From NCBI GenBank assembly GCA_963703075.1, contig OY969786.1, forward strand, positions 4,588,001 to 4,652,000: a DNA stretch of 64,000 nt, read 5' to 3'. A program made the translations under genes and the position numbers. The DNA is from Korobacter sp963703075. Lineage in GTDB: Bacteria > Acidobacteriota > Terriglobia > Terriglobales > Acidobacteriaceae. Shown here in pieces: positions 10,338 through 20,912 of this stretch; the stretch's first letter is position 1, and the number at the start of each line of letters is the position of its first letter. The notes beneath the pieces were generated by a model, which had not been told where the DNA came from, made no database searches, and saw only the letters and a list, made by a program, of their open reading frames with translations.

Positions 10338-11109
10338 CTCGCTGCGATGGATGGTCGTGGCCGTCATCGTCACGATCGTGGCGATGATTGCCGTGGTTCT
10401 CTGGGTGCCGGTACCGAGTCCGGAAAAGGCTGCTGCTTTAAGCCCGAACATACAAACGCCTTCGAATGTCGCGTGGACCGACGAAACAATCGCAGAAATC
10501 AATGGTGGAGACGTTGTGCGCGGCATGGTCCTGGCCCGTCGTTGTGAAAAATGCCACGGGGAAGAAGGTTTCAGCGATACCGGCGAAGTGCCGAATTTGG
10601 CGTCGATGGATAAGCTGGCCTTCTGGAAGCAACTGGAAGATTTCCGCACGGGGAAACGCAATTCGCCGATCATGCAGCCCCTGGCCGCCGTGTTGTCGCG
10701 GCAGGATGAAGCAGACCTGGACGCCTATTACGCGCTCCTGCCGGCGATCCCCGATCCCCAGGACACGCGCGTGCAACAACCGCCACCGCTCGATGCGCAG
10801 ACCGGGGCCGTCGCCTCCCGGCTGGTCACGCTGGGCGACGGAACGCGCGGCATCCCACCCTGTCAGGGCTGCCATGGGCCGGTGGGCAACGTGCGCGGCG
10901 CACCCTCGCTGGCCACCCAGAACGCGGATTACATTCTTGACCAGCTCGATAGCTTTGGTGACGGCAGCCGCGCGAACGACATCAACCTGCCCATGCGCAG
11001 CATTGCGCACCAGTTAACCGAGCCGGAGCGGAAAGCGCTGAGCGCCTATTACGGTAGCGGCCTCGGATCGCGTCCCGGTGCCGCCAATCCGCGCTGGCAG
11101 AAACCGTAA
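10324..11109 (+). CDS. membrane-anchored dihaem cytochrome c
   Basis: 261 aa from GTG at 10324, with GAGAGGGGGAG just upstream. An N-terminal signal-anchor helix spans about 10-28. Two class-I-type cytochrome c domains follow, with haem-binding CEKCH (C74/C77/H78) and CQGCH (C180/C183/H184); candidate Met ligands lie in SPIMQPLA and NLPMRSIA. The overlap with the CuA subunit gene implies that it feeds electrons to that oxidase. The double-domain architecture resembles cytochrome c4. Confidence 0.85.
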   Translation: MPLDNSLRWMVVAVIVTIVAMIAVVLWVPVPSPEKAAALSPNIQTPSNVAWTDETIAEINGGDVVRGMVLARRCEKCHGEEGFSDTGEVPNLASMDKLAFWKQLEDFRTGKRNSPIMQPLAAVLSRQDEADLDAYYALLPAIPDPQDTRVQQPPPLDAQTGAVASRLVTLGDGTRGIPPCQGCHGPVGNVRGAPSLATQNADYILDQLDSFGDGSRANDINLPMRSIAHQLTEPERKALSAYYGSGLGSRPGAANPRWQKP

Positions 11110-11155
11110 CGACCTGCATTTGACTTTCCTTTGAGCTTTCCCCTAGGTTCCCCTT

Positions 11156-12688
11156 ATGTCTTTTTCCTCCGTTGAGCGGCAGAGGCGCGCCCGGTTGAGT
11201 GCGCGCGATTTGCTATTCCTGGCGCTCTTCACCCTCCTGGCCCTGTTCATCCATGGCTATCACCTGGGGATTGAAGACCAGGCTATTTATCTCCCCGGCG
11301 TTCATTACGACCTGAATCCATCGCTCTACCCGCACGATGCCGAGTTTTTTCTGCCGCAGGTTCGTCCCACGCTGATCGACGAGATGGTGGCCTATACGTC
11401 GAAGATCACGCACCTCAGCGTGGCCGCTTCGGTGTTTTCCTGGCATTTGCTGTCGATGTTCCTGTTGCTCGCCGGCGCACTGCGTTTGGCGAGGCGCTGT
11501 TTCGAGCGGGAGCGGCAGGCCTGGGCTGGAGTCGCCCTGCTCACCGTGCTTTTCACCATTCCGGTGACGGGCACCGCGCTTTACCTGGTCGATCAATACC
11601 TGCATCCGCGAACGTTGGCGACAGCCTTCATCCTGTTCGCAATTCCCGATGTGATGGATCGGCGCTGGGTACGGGCGGGTCTTCTGCTGATCGGCGCGGC
11701 TTTAGTGCACGTCCAGATGGCATTTTTTGGTGGACTGTTCCTGGTGTTCCTCGTAGCAGGATCGCTCTTCGGTCAGGAGAATTCGACACCGCTTACTGCA
11801 AGGCGGTTCGGCATGGGGCGTCCGATGCTGGTCGCGTTTCCACTGGCTTCGCTCTTCGAGCCTGGCTCTTCCGCGTGGCGCGAGGCGATGCTTACGCGGC
11901 AGCAACATTTCCTGCTGCGCTGGCATTGGTACGAATGGCTGGGAATCGTCGCACCTCTGTTCATCCTGTGGTGGATCGGAACGCTGACGGTGCGAAGCTG
12001 GCGGCAGGACGAAGTTTCCGGCTTCCGCGCTACGCTTTGCCGCGGCCTGGTCTGGTACGGCAGCTTCTGCTTCGTGGTCGCGTTGATTGTGACCATCCCC
12101 CAGCGGCTCGAGCGCCTGACACCATATCAGCCGATGCGCGCCTTTCACCTGCTCTATCTCTTGTTATTCCTGTTGATCGGTGGACTCGTATTCGAGCGCG
12201 TGCTGCGAGCGCGGGTCTGGCTCTATGCCGTGATCCTCGCCGGGACCAGCGCCGGCATGTTCTATGCGCAGCGCGATCTTTTCCCCGGAACCCGGCATAT
12301 CGAGTGGCCGGGCGCAGATACCGGGAACCGGTGGGTCCGCGCCTTCGTATGGATTAGAGAGAACACGCCGGTGAACGCTTATTTCGCCATCGATCCGCGT
12401 TACATGCAGCGGCGGGGCGAAGATGAGCATGGCTTCCGGGCATTTGCCGAGCGCAGTGTACTGGCCGATTGGGATAAGGATCCGGGCGTCGTCTGCCTGT
12501 TTCCCGCCATCGCCGGAAAGTGGCAGGAGCAGGTGCATGCGCAGGACGGCTTCCAGGGCTTCGGCCGGCAGGATTTCCTGCGCCTGCGGCAGCGGTTCGG
12601 GGCCGATTGGGTGATCAGCGATCATGCGGTAGGACTGGCCGATTGTCCCTACCGCGCGGACGGCATTTACGTCTGTAGAATAGGGTAG
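11156..12688 (+). CDS. polytopic membrane protein, GT-C glycosyltransferase-like
   Basis: 510 aa with about ten hydrophobic helices and a soluble C-terminal part (about 385-510). After the first TM helix comes a long loop with acidic residues (GIEDQAIYLPGVHYDL...), the place where GT-C enzymes such as ArnT/PMT carry their catalytic Asp/Glu. The C-terminal portion has the look of a lumenal domain with conserved Trp/Tyr. A glycosyltransferase 39/DUF6798-like role is an inference from topology; no diagnostic motif was seen. It follows the cytochrome gene by 46 bp and may share its transcript. Confidence 0.55.
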   Translation: MSFSSVERQRRARLSARDLLFLALFTLLALFIHGYHLGIEDQAIYLPGVHYDLNPSLYPHDAEFFLPQVRPTLIDEMVAYTSKITHLSVAASVFSWHLLSMFLLLAGALRLARRCFERERQAWAGVALLTVLFTIPVTGTALYLVDQYLHPRTLATAFILFAIPDVMDRRWVRAGLLLIGAALVHVQMAFFGGLFLVFLVAGSLFGQENSTPLTARRFGMGRPMLVAFPLASLFEPGSSAWREAMLTRQQHFLLRWHWYEWLGIVAPLFILWWIGTLTVRSWRQDEVSGFRATLCRGLVWYGSFCFVVALIVTIPQRLERLTPYQPMRAFHLLYLLLFLLIGGLVFERVLRARVWLYAVILAGTSAGMFYAQRDLFPGTRHIEWPGADTGNRWVRAFVWIRENTPVNAYFAIDPRYMQRRGEDEHGFRAFAERSVLADWDKDPGVVCLFPAIAGKWQEQVHAQDGFQGFGRQDFLRLRQRFGADWVISDHAVGLADCPYRADGIYVCRIG

Positions 12689-12733
12689 TCCGGAGTGCGG
12701 GGGATGTTACCCGCGATTTTACCTTTTTGACGC

Positions 12734-12877
12734 GAGGTAGCGGCGACGTTGACGTCGCCGAATTGCAGAGCGCCAACAGGGTGGCTTTAGCCACTGGGTA
12801 CTTCGTTCTCTGCCCCAGTGGCTAAAGCCACGCAGGATGGATCGGTTCTTCGGCGACGTGAACGTCGCCGCTACCTC
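12734..12877. repeat. REPIN-like nested inverted repeat (empty counterpart of the RAYT element)
   Basis: The outer arms are GAGGTAGCGGCGACGTTGAC... (12734-12762) and its complement at 12849-12877, agreeing at 28 of 29 positions. Inner arms of 18 bp (GTGGCTTTAGCCACTGGG at 12781-12798 and its exact complement at 12814-12831) surround a 15-base loop. Both arm types are themselves palindromic. The order and orientation are the same as at the two ends of the RAYT unit near 1.7-2.4 kb, but there is no gene inside. It fills most of the 233-bp gap between the membrane protein and permease genes. Confidence 0.85.
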
Positions 12878-12921
12878 AAATCCAACCCGCCACTCTGAAC
12901 ACGACGCGGCAAAGAATCAGC

Positions 12922-14154
12922 ATGAAGATCAACTTTCGCGAACCGACGGTGATTGCGCTTGAGACGATGCGCTCGCATAAGCTGCGCTCGTTTCTCATGC
13001 TGTTGGGCGTCATTCTCTCGGTGATGACCCTGATTCTCGTCGTGTCGCTGGTCAATGGAGTGAACGTGTATTTCGCCGACAAGGTGGCGAACCTTGGCGC
13101 CGGCGTCTTCCACGTGAACCAGTTTCCGATCATCAACGACGAAGAGGCGTGGGTAAAAGCCAACCGCACCAACCGGAAGCTGACCTGGGAAGACTACGAA
13201 CTCCTGCGCGATAACCTGCAACTGCCGAAGACGGTGGCCTGCCTCGCGCACAACCGCACCAAGGTCCGCGCGGAACACCAGTCGATCGACGATGTGAACA
13301 TTACCGGGATGACCGCCAACTATGCCGACATGGCGGTAGAAGAGGTCGCTACCGGCCGTTGGCCCAGCGAAAGCGACGACGACCATCGCGCCGGCGTTGG
13401 CTTCATCGGCTCCGATGTCGCTTCACACTTGTATCCCGGACAGGACCCGCTGGGGAAAGAGTTGTCGATCGATGGCCACGCCTTCACCGTGATTGGCGTC
13501 GGCAAGCCGATTGGTACCGCCTTTGGGCAGTCGCAGGATAACTACATCTTCATCCCGATCCATAGCTTCCTCAAGATCAACGGCGCGAACACGGTCTCGA
13601 TGAGCGTGGCGGTGCAGGCGCGCAGCCAGGAGTGGATGGATCGGACCCAGGAAGAGGCGAAGGTGCTGATGCGGGCGCGACGGCATCTTGGGCCGAACGA
13701 TCCTGACACCTTTGGCATTGTCGGCTCCGACGCGTTGATGGGTTTGTGGAAGAACATCACCGGCTCGCTGGCGAGCGGCATGGTCGGACTGGTGTCGGTC
13801 TTCATGGTGATCGGCGGCGTCGTCATCATGAACGTGATGCTGGCCAGCGTAACTGAACGCACGCGGGAAATTGGGATTCGCAAGTCGCTGGGCGCGCGCA
13901 AGACTGACATCATGTTGCAGATCATGATCGAATCGATCGTGATGTCGGCCATGGGCGGGCTCATGGGCTTGTTGATCGCGTGGGTGCTGGCGCTCATCGT
14001 GAAGTACGCCACGCCGGTGCCGATGTCGGTGCCGCTCTATGCAACCATCATCGCGATTGGCATTTCGAGCGTGGTGGGCATGTTCTTTGGACTCTATCCC
14101 GCGCGCAAAGCGGCCAGCCTCGATCCCATCGAAGCTTTGCGATTCGAGGCATAA
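12922..14154 (+). CDS. ABC transporter permease, MacB/FtsX family
   Basis: 410 aa with an N-terminal TM (context SHKLRSFLMLLGVILSVMTL), a periplasmic MacB_PCD-like domain (about 50-265) and a C-terminal FtsX domain with three TM helices, including ERTREIGIRKSLGA and ending DPIEALRFEA. TREIGIRK(S/A)xGA is the cytoplasmic coupling motif of this family. The stop codon TAA is followed directly by the ATG of a second permease gene, so the two are translated together and plausibly form a heterodimer. No ATPase subunit is adjacent. Confidence 0.88.
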   Translation: MKINFREPTVIALETMRSHKLRSFLMLLGVILSVMTLILVVSLVNGVNVYFADKVANLGAGVFHVNQFPIINDEEAWVKANRTNRKLTWEDYELLRDNLQLPKTVACLAHNRTKVRAEHQSIDDVNITGMTANYADMAVEEVATGRWPSESDDDHRAGVGFIGSDVASHLYPGQDPLGKELSIDGHAFTVIGVGKPIGTAFGQSQDNYIFIPIHSFLKINGANTVSMSVAVQARSQEWMDRTQEEAKVLMRARRHLGPNDPDTFGIVGSDALMGLWKNITGSLASGMVGLVSVFMVIGGVVIMNVMLASVTERTREIGIRKSLGARKTDIMLQIMIESIVMSAMGGLMGLLIAWVLALIVKYATPVPMSVPLYATIIAIGISSVVGMFFGLYPARKAASLDPIEALRFEA

Positions 14155-15468
14155 ATGGCGACTCCCATCATTGCTTCGACGGCCGAGCCGCACGTATCCT
14201 TCATCGAACGCTGGAAGCGCTTCGGGTTCGGCGATAACGCCCGCATGGCGCTGGAAACCCTGCGCGATCACAAGATGCGGTCGTTTCTTACCGTGCTCGG
14301 AGTCGTGATCGGCGTGGCGGCGCAGATTTTTGTCGCGTCGATCCTCGTTGGCTTCGATAGCAGCACGCGCGAGATGCTTGAGTCGTTCGGCACGAATACC
14401 CTCTTTATCCAGCGCTTCAACCCGGGGATTCATACCGGCCGCTTGAGCGCGGAAGAGCGCCAGCGCAAGGTGTTGACGCTCGAAGATGCAGAGGCGATCC
14501 GCGAGCTGTGTCCCTCAGTTCGCGAGGTGGATGCCGAGATTTACCAGGACTGGTGGAGTAGCCCGCGGAATATCACAGCCCGCTATGAAGGCCACGAAGT
14601 ATTTAACATCGACCACTCGGGGACGCTGCCGACCTATGAAATCGTGCACAACGCTCCCGCCAAAGAGGGCCGGTGGTATACCGATGCCGAGAATGAACAT
14701 CGGGCAGACATGGTGGTGATCGGCGCCGGCATTGAAGATGCTTTGTTCCCGTCGCATAACGCGATTGGGAAGCAATTGCTGATCGATGGCGCGAACTATA
14801 CCGTCATCGGCGTTTTGCAAAAGCGGAAGCAATACCTGATTGGCGACGACAGCCAGGACAAGATCGCTAAGGTGCCCTACCGTACCTACCAGAAACATCA
14901 TCCCCAGGACCACGAAGGCTTCATCGCCGCCATGGCATATCCCGGGATGATGGCGCAAGCCCAGGACGAAGCGACGGCCGTGCTGCGGATCCGGCGCCGG
15001 GTTCCGCCGAACAAGCCGGACAACTTCGGTATCGATAGCGCCGATTCGCTGGCCGATCAGTTCCGCCAGATTATGTCGATGACCTTCATCTTGACGCTCG
15101 TCGTCTCCTCGATCGGCTTGCTGGTTGGCGGCGTAGGAGTGATGAACATCATGCTGATGTCGGTCACGGAGCGCACCCATGAGATCGGCGTGCGCAAGGC
15201 GATCGGCGCCAAGCGCGGCGACATTATCCGGCAGTTCCTGATTGAAGCGGTGGTGTTGACCGGGGCAGGCGGCATCATCGGCGTGGTTCTCGGAATTCTG
15301 GGCGCAGCCGTAATTAACATGGTTTTCAAAACGCTGTCGGCCAGCGTGCCGCTGTGGGCGGTCTTCAGCGGCGTGGCCGTCGCCATGAGCGTTGGTCTCT
15401 TCTTCGGCATGTACCCCGCCGTCAAGGCCGCGCGCCTGGATCCCGTCGAAGCTTTGCGCTACGAATAG
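14155..15468 (+). CDS. ABC transporter permease, MacB/FtsX family
   Basis: 437 aa, with the same architecture as the upstream permease: first TM at about 40-65 (DHKMRSFLTVLGVVIGVAAQ), a periplasmic domain, and a C-terminal FtsX domain with ERTHEIGVRKAIGAKR and ending DPVEALRYE. An N-terminal cytoplasmic extension of about 30 residues distinguishes it from its partner. The ATG abuts the previous stop with no gap. With the neighbouring gene it probably makes the membrane part of a Mac-type exporter; the ATPase and adaptor must be encoded elsewhere. Confidence 0.88.
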   Translation: MATPIIASTAEPHVSFIERWKRFGFGDNARMALETLRDHKMRSFLTVLGVVIGVAAQIFVASILVGFDSSTREMLESFGTNTLFIQRFNPGIHTGRLSAEERQRKVLTLEDAEAIRELCPSVREVDAEIYQDWWSSPRNITARYEGHEVFNIDHSGTLPTYEIVHNAPAKEGRWYTDAENEHRADMVVIGAGIEDALFPSHNAIGKQLLIDGANYTVIGVLQKRKQYLIGDDSQDKIAKVPYRTYQKHHPQDHEGFIAAMAYPGMMAQAQDEATAVLRIRRRVPPNKPDNFGIDSADSLADQFRQIMSMTFILTLVVSSIGLLVGGVGVMNIMLMSVTERTHEIGVRKAIGAKRGDIIRQFLIEAVVLTGAGGIIGVVLGILGAAVINMVFKTLSASVPLWAVFSGVAVAMSVGLFFGMYPAVKAARLDPVEALRYE

Positions 15469-15565
15469 CACCAAGCGGCGTAACCCTCTTTAAATGAACA
15501 AATTGTCACGGCCCCGGCTCTTCGGGCGGGACAACTAGCCAATGTAGTAAGCGCTCTATTGAAGG

Positions 15566-16516
15566 GTGAAAGCCCGATTCCCAGGATTCTTGACCAGCCT
15601 TTTTGTTGCTCTCCTTGCGCTGAGCGCGTGCGGCGGGAATTCTTCCCTCGCGGTGCCCATATCGACCGGGGGCGGGGGCGGTGGTAACAGCGCGGTGCCG
15701 CATTTCAGCCATGTTGCGATCGTCGTACTGGAAAACGCCGGCTACAACGAAGTGATAGGCAATACCTCGATGCCGTACCTGAATTCGCTCGCGACGCACG
15801 GGTCCGTGCTGGCGAGCTATTACGCCAACGCGCATCCTTCGATCCCCAATTACTTCATGCTGACCACCGGTCAGCCGGTAACCCTGGACGACAGTTTTAC
15901 TGGAACCGTTTCGGTAGACAACCTGGCGCGTGAATTTCTGACGAGTTCTGTTACCTGGAAAGCCTACGAAGAAAGCATTCCGAGCGCCGGCTACACCGGC
16001 GGCGATACGGCGCTTTATCTCGAGCGTCACGATCCGTTTTCTTATTTCAGCGATGTGCGGAACAGCTCGACGGAAGCGGCGAACCTGGTGCCGTTTGCCC
16101 AACTGGCGACAGATATAAGCGCGAGAACACTGCCAAATTTCCTCTGGATCACGCCGAATGTTTTAGACGATGCGCATAATTGTCCGGCGGCAAGCCCGAA
16201 CTGCTCCCTGAACTCGAGGCTAGCCACCGCCGATGGGTGGCTCAGCACCAACATTGCGCCGTTGCTCAGCAATCCCAACTTCGCTTCGAGTGGACTACTG
16301 ATTATTGTTTTCGACGAAGGCGACACGACAGACGTCAGCCACGGTGGCGGGCACACGGTGGGCATCCTGGCGGGCACGCATGTGAAAACGGGCTACACAT
16401 CCACAGCAACTTATCAGGACCAGGACGTTCTCAGCCTGATCGGGCACGCGTTGCAGTTGGGAACGATCCCCGGCGCAGGCGCGACGGGGGCATCGATGAC
16501 CGAGTTCTTCCAGTAG
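15566..16516 (+). CDS. secreted phosphoesterase (acid phosphatase / phospholipase C superfamily), lipoprotein
   Basis: 316 aa. The lipoprotein signal is clear: hydrophobic LTSLFVALLALSAC with the lipobox Cys at 22, then a Gly-rich spacer. The mature domain matches PF04185 phosphoesterases: HVAIVVLENAGYNEV near its start (metal and nucleophile region), ANAHPSIPNYFML, and near the end the metal-binding FDEGDTTD and SHGGGHTVG. Such enzymes hydrolyse phosphomonoesters or phospholipids at the cell surface. The start is GTG at 15566, forced by an in-frame TGA at 15560; the ribosome site is poor. It converges on typA, 9 bp away. Confidence 0.8.
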   Translation: MKARFPGFLTSLFVALLALSACGGNSSLAVPISTGGGGGGNSAVPHFSHVAIVVLENAGYNEVIGNTSMPYLNSLATHGSVLASYYANAHPSIPNYFMLTTGQPVTLDDSFTGTVSVDNLAREFLTSSVTWKAYEESIPSAGYTGGDTALYLERHDPFSYFSDVRNSSTEAANLVPFAQLATDISARTLPNFLWITPNVLDDAHNCPAASPNCSLNSRLATADGWLSTNIAPLLSNPNFASSGLLIIVFDEGDTTDVSHGGGHTVGILAGTHVKTGYTSTATYQDQDVLSLIGHALQLGTIPGAGATGASMTEFFQ

Positions 16517-16525
16517 GGCGCGCGC

Positions 16526-18340
<1,815 letters not shown>

Positions 18341-18530
18341 AATTCCGAATTCCTTTCAGGAAGCACTTGCGAGAAAAATTCCACGGAGGGAAGCGTTCAG
18401 CAGCAAGACATTGGTAAGTAACAGTTTACAATACCGAGCTCCCGCCGCGCGGCAGCTTCCGCCGAATACCCTGAGAAAACACGGAAAGTTTTGCGTCCTG
18501 AACGCGTGCGGTTTGCGTATATGCAGATGA

Positions 18531-19046
18531 GTGTCGCCGAATGTGAGCCAATGGCAGCCCAGTTTCGAGCAACTGCTCTACGCGAACCAGAATATGGTTT
18601 TCGGACTGGCGCTGCACTTTCTCCACGATCGGGGAAGTGCGGAAGAGATCGCGCAGGATGTTTTTCTGGCCTTGCACAAAAATCTACGGACGCTGACTTC
18701 GGAAGAGCATGTGCGGTACTGGTTACGTCGCGTGACGGTGCAGCGCTGTATCGACCATGCGCGCAGGATGCCAATGATTTCGGCGCCGCTCGAGGAACGG
18801 TCCGAGATTGGCGTGGAGCCACCGGAAAATGACGTCTTCATGCGTGAACGGTTGCGCAAGATGATCGCCACCCTTGCGCCGGATGCGCGCGCGGTGATGC
18901 TGCTGCGGTACCAGGAAGATTTATCGCCTCCGGAAATCGCGGCGACGCTCTCGATGCCGGTGGCGACGGTGAAGAGCCACCTGCAACGTGCCCTGGCGAT
19001 TTTGCGAACCAAGTTGAGCCGTACCGGCCTGGCGGTGAATGAATGA
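18531..19046 (+). CDS. ECF-type RNA polymerase sigma-70 family factor
   Basis: 171 aa from GTG at 18531. The sigma-2 region spans about 10-75 (FLHDRGSAEEIAQDVFLALHKNL) and sigma-4 about 105-165 (LAPDARAVMLLRYQEDLSPPEIAATLSMPVATVKSHLQRAL, with a helix-turn-helix). There is no region 1.1 or 3, so it is group 4. It overlaps the next gene by 4 bp (ATGA) and heads a four-gene operon whose second product is a single-pass membrane protein, the usual arrangement for a sigma/anti-sigma pair. Confidence 0.92.
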   Translation: MSPNVSQWQPSFEQLLYANQNMVFGLALHFLHDRGSAEEIAQDVFLALHKNLRTLTSEEHVRYWLRRVTVQRCIDHARRMPMISAPLEERSEIGVEPPENDVFMRERLRKMIATLAPDARAVMLLRYQEDLSPPEIAATLSMPVATVKSHLQRALAILRTKLSRTGLAVNE

Positions 19047-19384
19047 AAAATTTCGAAGACGAATTACGTGCAGCGCTGCGCCCTCCGGATGTTCCCGCCG
19101 GGTTCGCGCATCGGGTACTCGCGAAGCTGCCCGAAGCTTACCCGGATGTGCCCTTTCGGCGTCCACCCAGGCGGGTAGCGGTATGGGCGGCGGCTGTGGT
19201 GATGTGCTTAGCGAGCCTGACCTGGATACAAAATGAACGGGCTCGCGAAGAACGTACGCGCGGTGAGAAGGCGCGCGACGCGGTGATGCTGGCATTGCGG
19301 ATTACCGGCACGAAGTTGAACCAGGCCCAAAGCCATGTGCGGCAGATCAGCGCAGATGGCAGTTCGAACGGAGAGCGTCCATGA
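19043..19384 (+). CDS. putative membrane anti-sigma factor
   Basis: 113 aa with a short cytoplasmic N-terminus (about 1-45), one TM helix (about 47-62, VAVWAAAVVMCLASLTW) and a charged periplasmic tail. No zinc-binding HxxxCxxC anti-sigma motif is visible, so the role is inferred from the 4-bp overlap with the upstream sigma gene and from the topology. It also overlaps the next gene by 4 bp. Confidence 0.65.
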   Translation: MKNFEDELRAALRPPDVPAGFAHRVLAKLPEAYPDVPFRRPPRRVAVWAAAVVMCLASLTWIQNERAREERTRGEKARDAVMLALRITGTKLNQAQSHVRQISADGSSNGERP

Positions 19385-19947
19385 AAATGTACTTGAGAAT
19401 CATGTGTTTGCTCCTGCTGGCAGCAGCTTCCGCGCCGGCACAGGAGTTCCCGTGGAAGATCAACCTCGACCGCTTGGCTGCGCAAGCCTCGGAGACGGTC
19501 GACGTGACGCTCGACAGTGACATGCTGAACCTGGCAAAGAACTTCCTATCGGAAAAAGATGCGGACCAGCGGCAGGCGCGTGAAATCGTTTCGCAGCTCA
19601 AAGGAATTTATGTACGGAGCTATGAATTCGAGAAGCCCGGCGTGTACACCGAAGCGGATATCGAGGCCATGCGCGCGCAGCTCAAGTCGCCGGAGTGGAA
19701 CCGGATTGTGGGCGTAAAGAGCAAGCATGATGGCGAAAACGACTACGTTTACATCCGGCAGGTTGCGGGTAAGATGACGGGGCTGGCAGTACTCGCCGCG
19801 GGGCCGAAGGATTTCACGCTGGTGTTCATCGATGGGCCGATCGACCTGGAAAAGTTGAGCGTACTGGGTGGACAATTTGGGGTACCGAAGATCGACACGG
19901 ACCATGCCAAGGTGGACGCGCACAAGAACAAGGGAGGTGCCGAATGA
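19381..19947 (+). CDS. DUF4252 domain-containing secreted protein
   Basis: 188 aa. A Sec signal peptide (about 1-20, ending SAPAQ) is followed by a DUF4252-like domain. The recognisable parts are a central stretch around LKGIYVRSYEFEKPGVY and VRQVAGK-type beta segments, ending VFIDGPIDLEKLSVLGGQF. The family's function is unknown, but it is repeatedly found downstream of ECF sigma factors, as here. It overlaps both neighbours by 4 bp, so the four genes are one translationally coupled operon. Confidence 0.75.
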   Translation: MKMYLRIMCLLLLAAASAPAQEFPWKINLDRLAAQASETVDVTLDSDMLNLAKNFLSEKDADQRQAREIVSQLKGIYVRSYEFEKPGVYTEADIEAMRAQLKSPEWNRIVGVKSKHDGENDYVYIRQVAGKMTGLAVLAAGPKDFTLVFIDGPIDLEKLSVLGGQFGVPKIDTDHAKVDAHKNKGGAE

Positions 19948-20438
19948 AGCGCCACGCCTTCGCTCTCTCTCTGGCAGCCGCCATGGTATTTGCGATCGCA
20001 CTGCCACTCTCCGCGGACGATGCATTCAACGGCGCGGTTGACCGCCTCTCGGAGCGCATCGGGAAGCGGCCGATGAGGATCCCCTTCCTTGGCGCCATCC
20101 TGTTCTTCACACCGGCCCACAGCGCGCACATCCGGCTGGCGACCTTTGAAGATGTGCATACGCGGCTCACCATGGCGGAGCTGGAAAGTTCCGTACACGA
20201 TGTACTGGGCGGGGAGTGGCATCCCTTCGTGCGCGTCGATTCGCGGCGCGACCATGAAAGCACGGTGATCTACGCGCATCCCTGTGGAGAAAGCATGCGA
20301 CTGATGGTGATTACGGCAGATACCAGTGAAGTCACGGTGGTGCAGCTGGATGTTCCGAAGAAGTTGCAGGGGAGTTGGTTGGACAACGCGCGGAAAATGG
20401 CCCACGAACATCGGCATGGAGAGGATGGCGGGGCCTAG
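19944..20438 (+). CDS. hypothetical secreted protein of the ECF-sigma operon
   Basis: 164 aa. A signal peptide (about 1-24, ending PLSADD) precedes a mature part containing HIRLATFEDV and a stretch VTVVQLDVPKKLQ that resembles the DUF4252 family in layout; it may be a divergent paralogue of the preceding gene. The start overlaps the DUF4252 stop by 4 bp. It is the last gene of the operon, followed by a strong hairpin terminator. Confidence 0.7.
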   Translation: MKRHAFALSLAAAMVFAIALPLSADDAFNGAVDRLSERIGKRPMRIPFLGAILFFTPAHSAHIRLATFEDVHTRLTMAELESSVHDVLGGEWHPFVRVDSRRDHESTVIYAHPCGESMRLMVITADTSEVTVVQLDVPKKLQGSWLDNARKMAHEHRHGEDGGA

Positions 20439-20480
20439 TTCTTCGGTTAAGTTGTGTTTGGGAAACGATGCGGTCAATAG

Positions 20481-20508
20481 AAAGGGCAGCCTCTCGGCTG
20501 CCCTTTTC
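20481..20508. terminator. bidirectional rho-independent terminator
   Basis: A perfect 11-bp stem AAAGGGCAGCC / GGCTGCCCTTT with a four-base loop, followed by a T run on the plus strand and a shorter T run on the minus strand. It separates the converging ECF-sigma operon and the cold-shock gene. Confidence 0.85.
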
Positions 20509-20530
20509 CACGAACTGAAGTCGAAGACGT

Positions 20531-20731
20531 CTACAGAACCTGTACGTTCTCCGCCTGCAGACCCTTAGGACCCTTGACGACGCTGAAGGAAACCGCCTGA
20601 CCTTCTTGAAGGCTGCGGAAGCCCTTCGATTGGATCGCGGAGAAATGCACGAAGACATCCTCTCCACTCTGACGGGTGAGAAATCCGTAACCTTTGGCGT
20701 CGTTAAACCACTTTACTGTTCCTTGCTCCAT
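20531..20731 (-). CDS. cold-shock domain protein (CspA family)
   Basis: 66 aa, the standard CspA length. The N-terminal MEQGTVKWFNDAKGYGF is typical; RNP1 is KGYGFL (13-18) and RNP2 VFVHF (26-30). It binds single-stranded RNA/DNA and melts secondary structure. ATG at 20731 is preferred over the longer upstream frame because it starts the conserved fold and has AAGGAA in front. A possible -10 (TACAAT on the minus strand, 20837-20842) would give a leader of about 100 nt, usual for csp genes. Confidence 0.95.
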   Translation of the reverse strand: MEQGTVKWFNDAKGYGFLTRQSGEDVFVHFSAIQSKGFRSLQEGQAVSFSVVKGPKGLQAENVQVL

Positions 20732-20912
20732 GGTGATGCAAATTCCTTTTTTTGGTATGTACGTTGGAGTGAATCGGAGGGTGAGGTACAGGCCAGTACA
20801 GCAGGTACTGCACGTCCGTTCGTCAAACGCGGAAACATTGTAGCGCACCTGTCCAACAGAACAGAGATGTGTACTGATTGGTAAACTGCTCATGTCCAGA
20901 CGGGCGCAGCGG

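Noticed and set aside
13423..14433. 336-aa minus-strand frame across the two permease genes
   Set aside because: Shadow frame with biased composition; spans the junction of two well-supported plus-strand genes.
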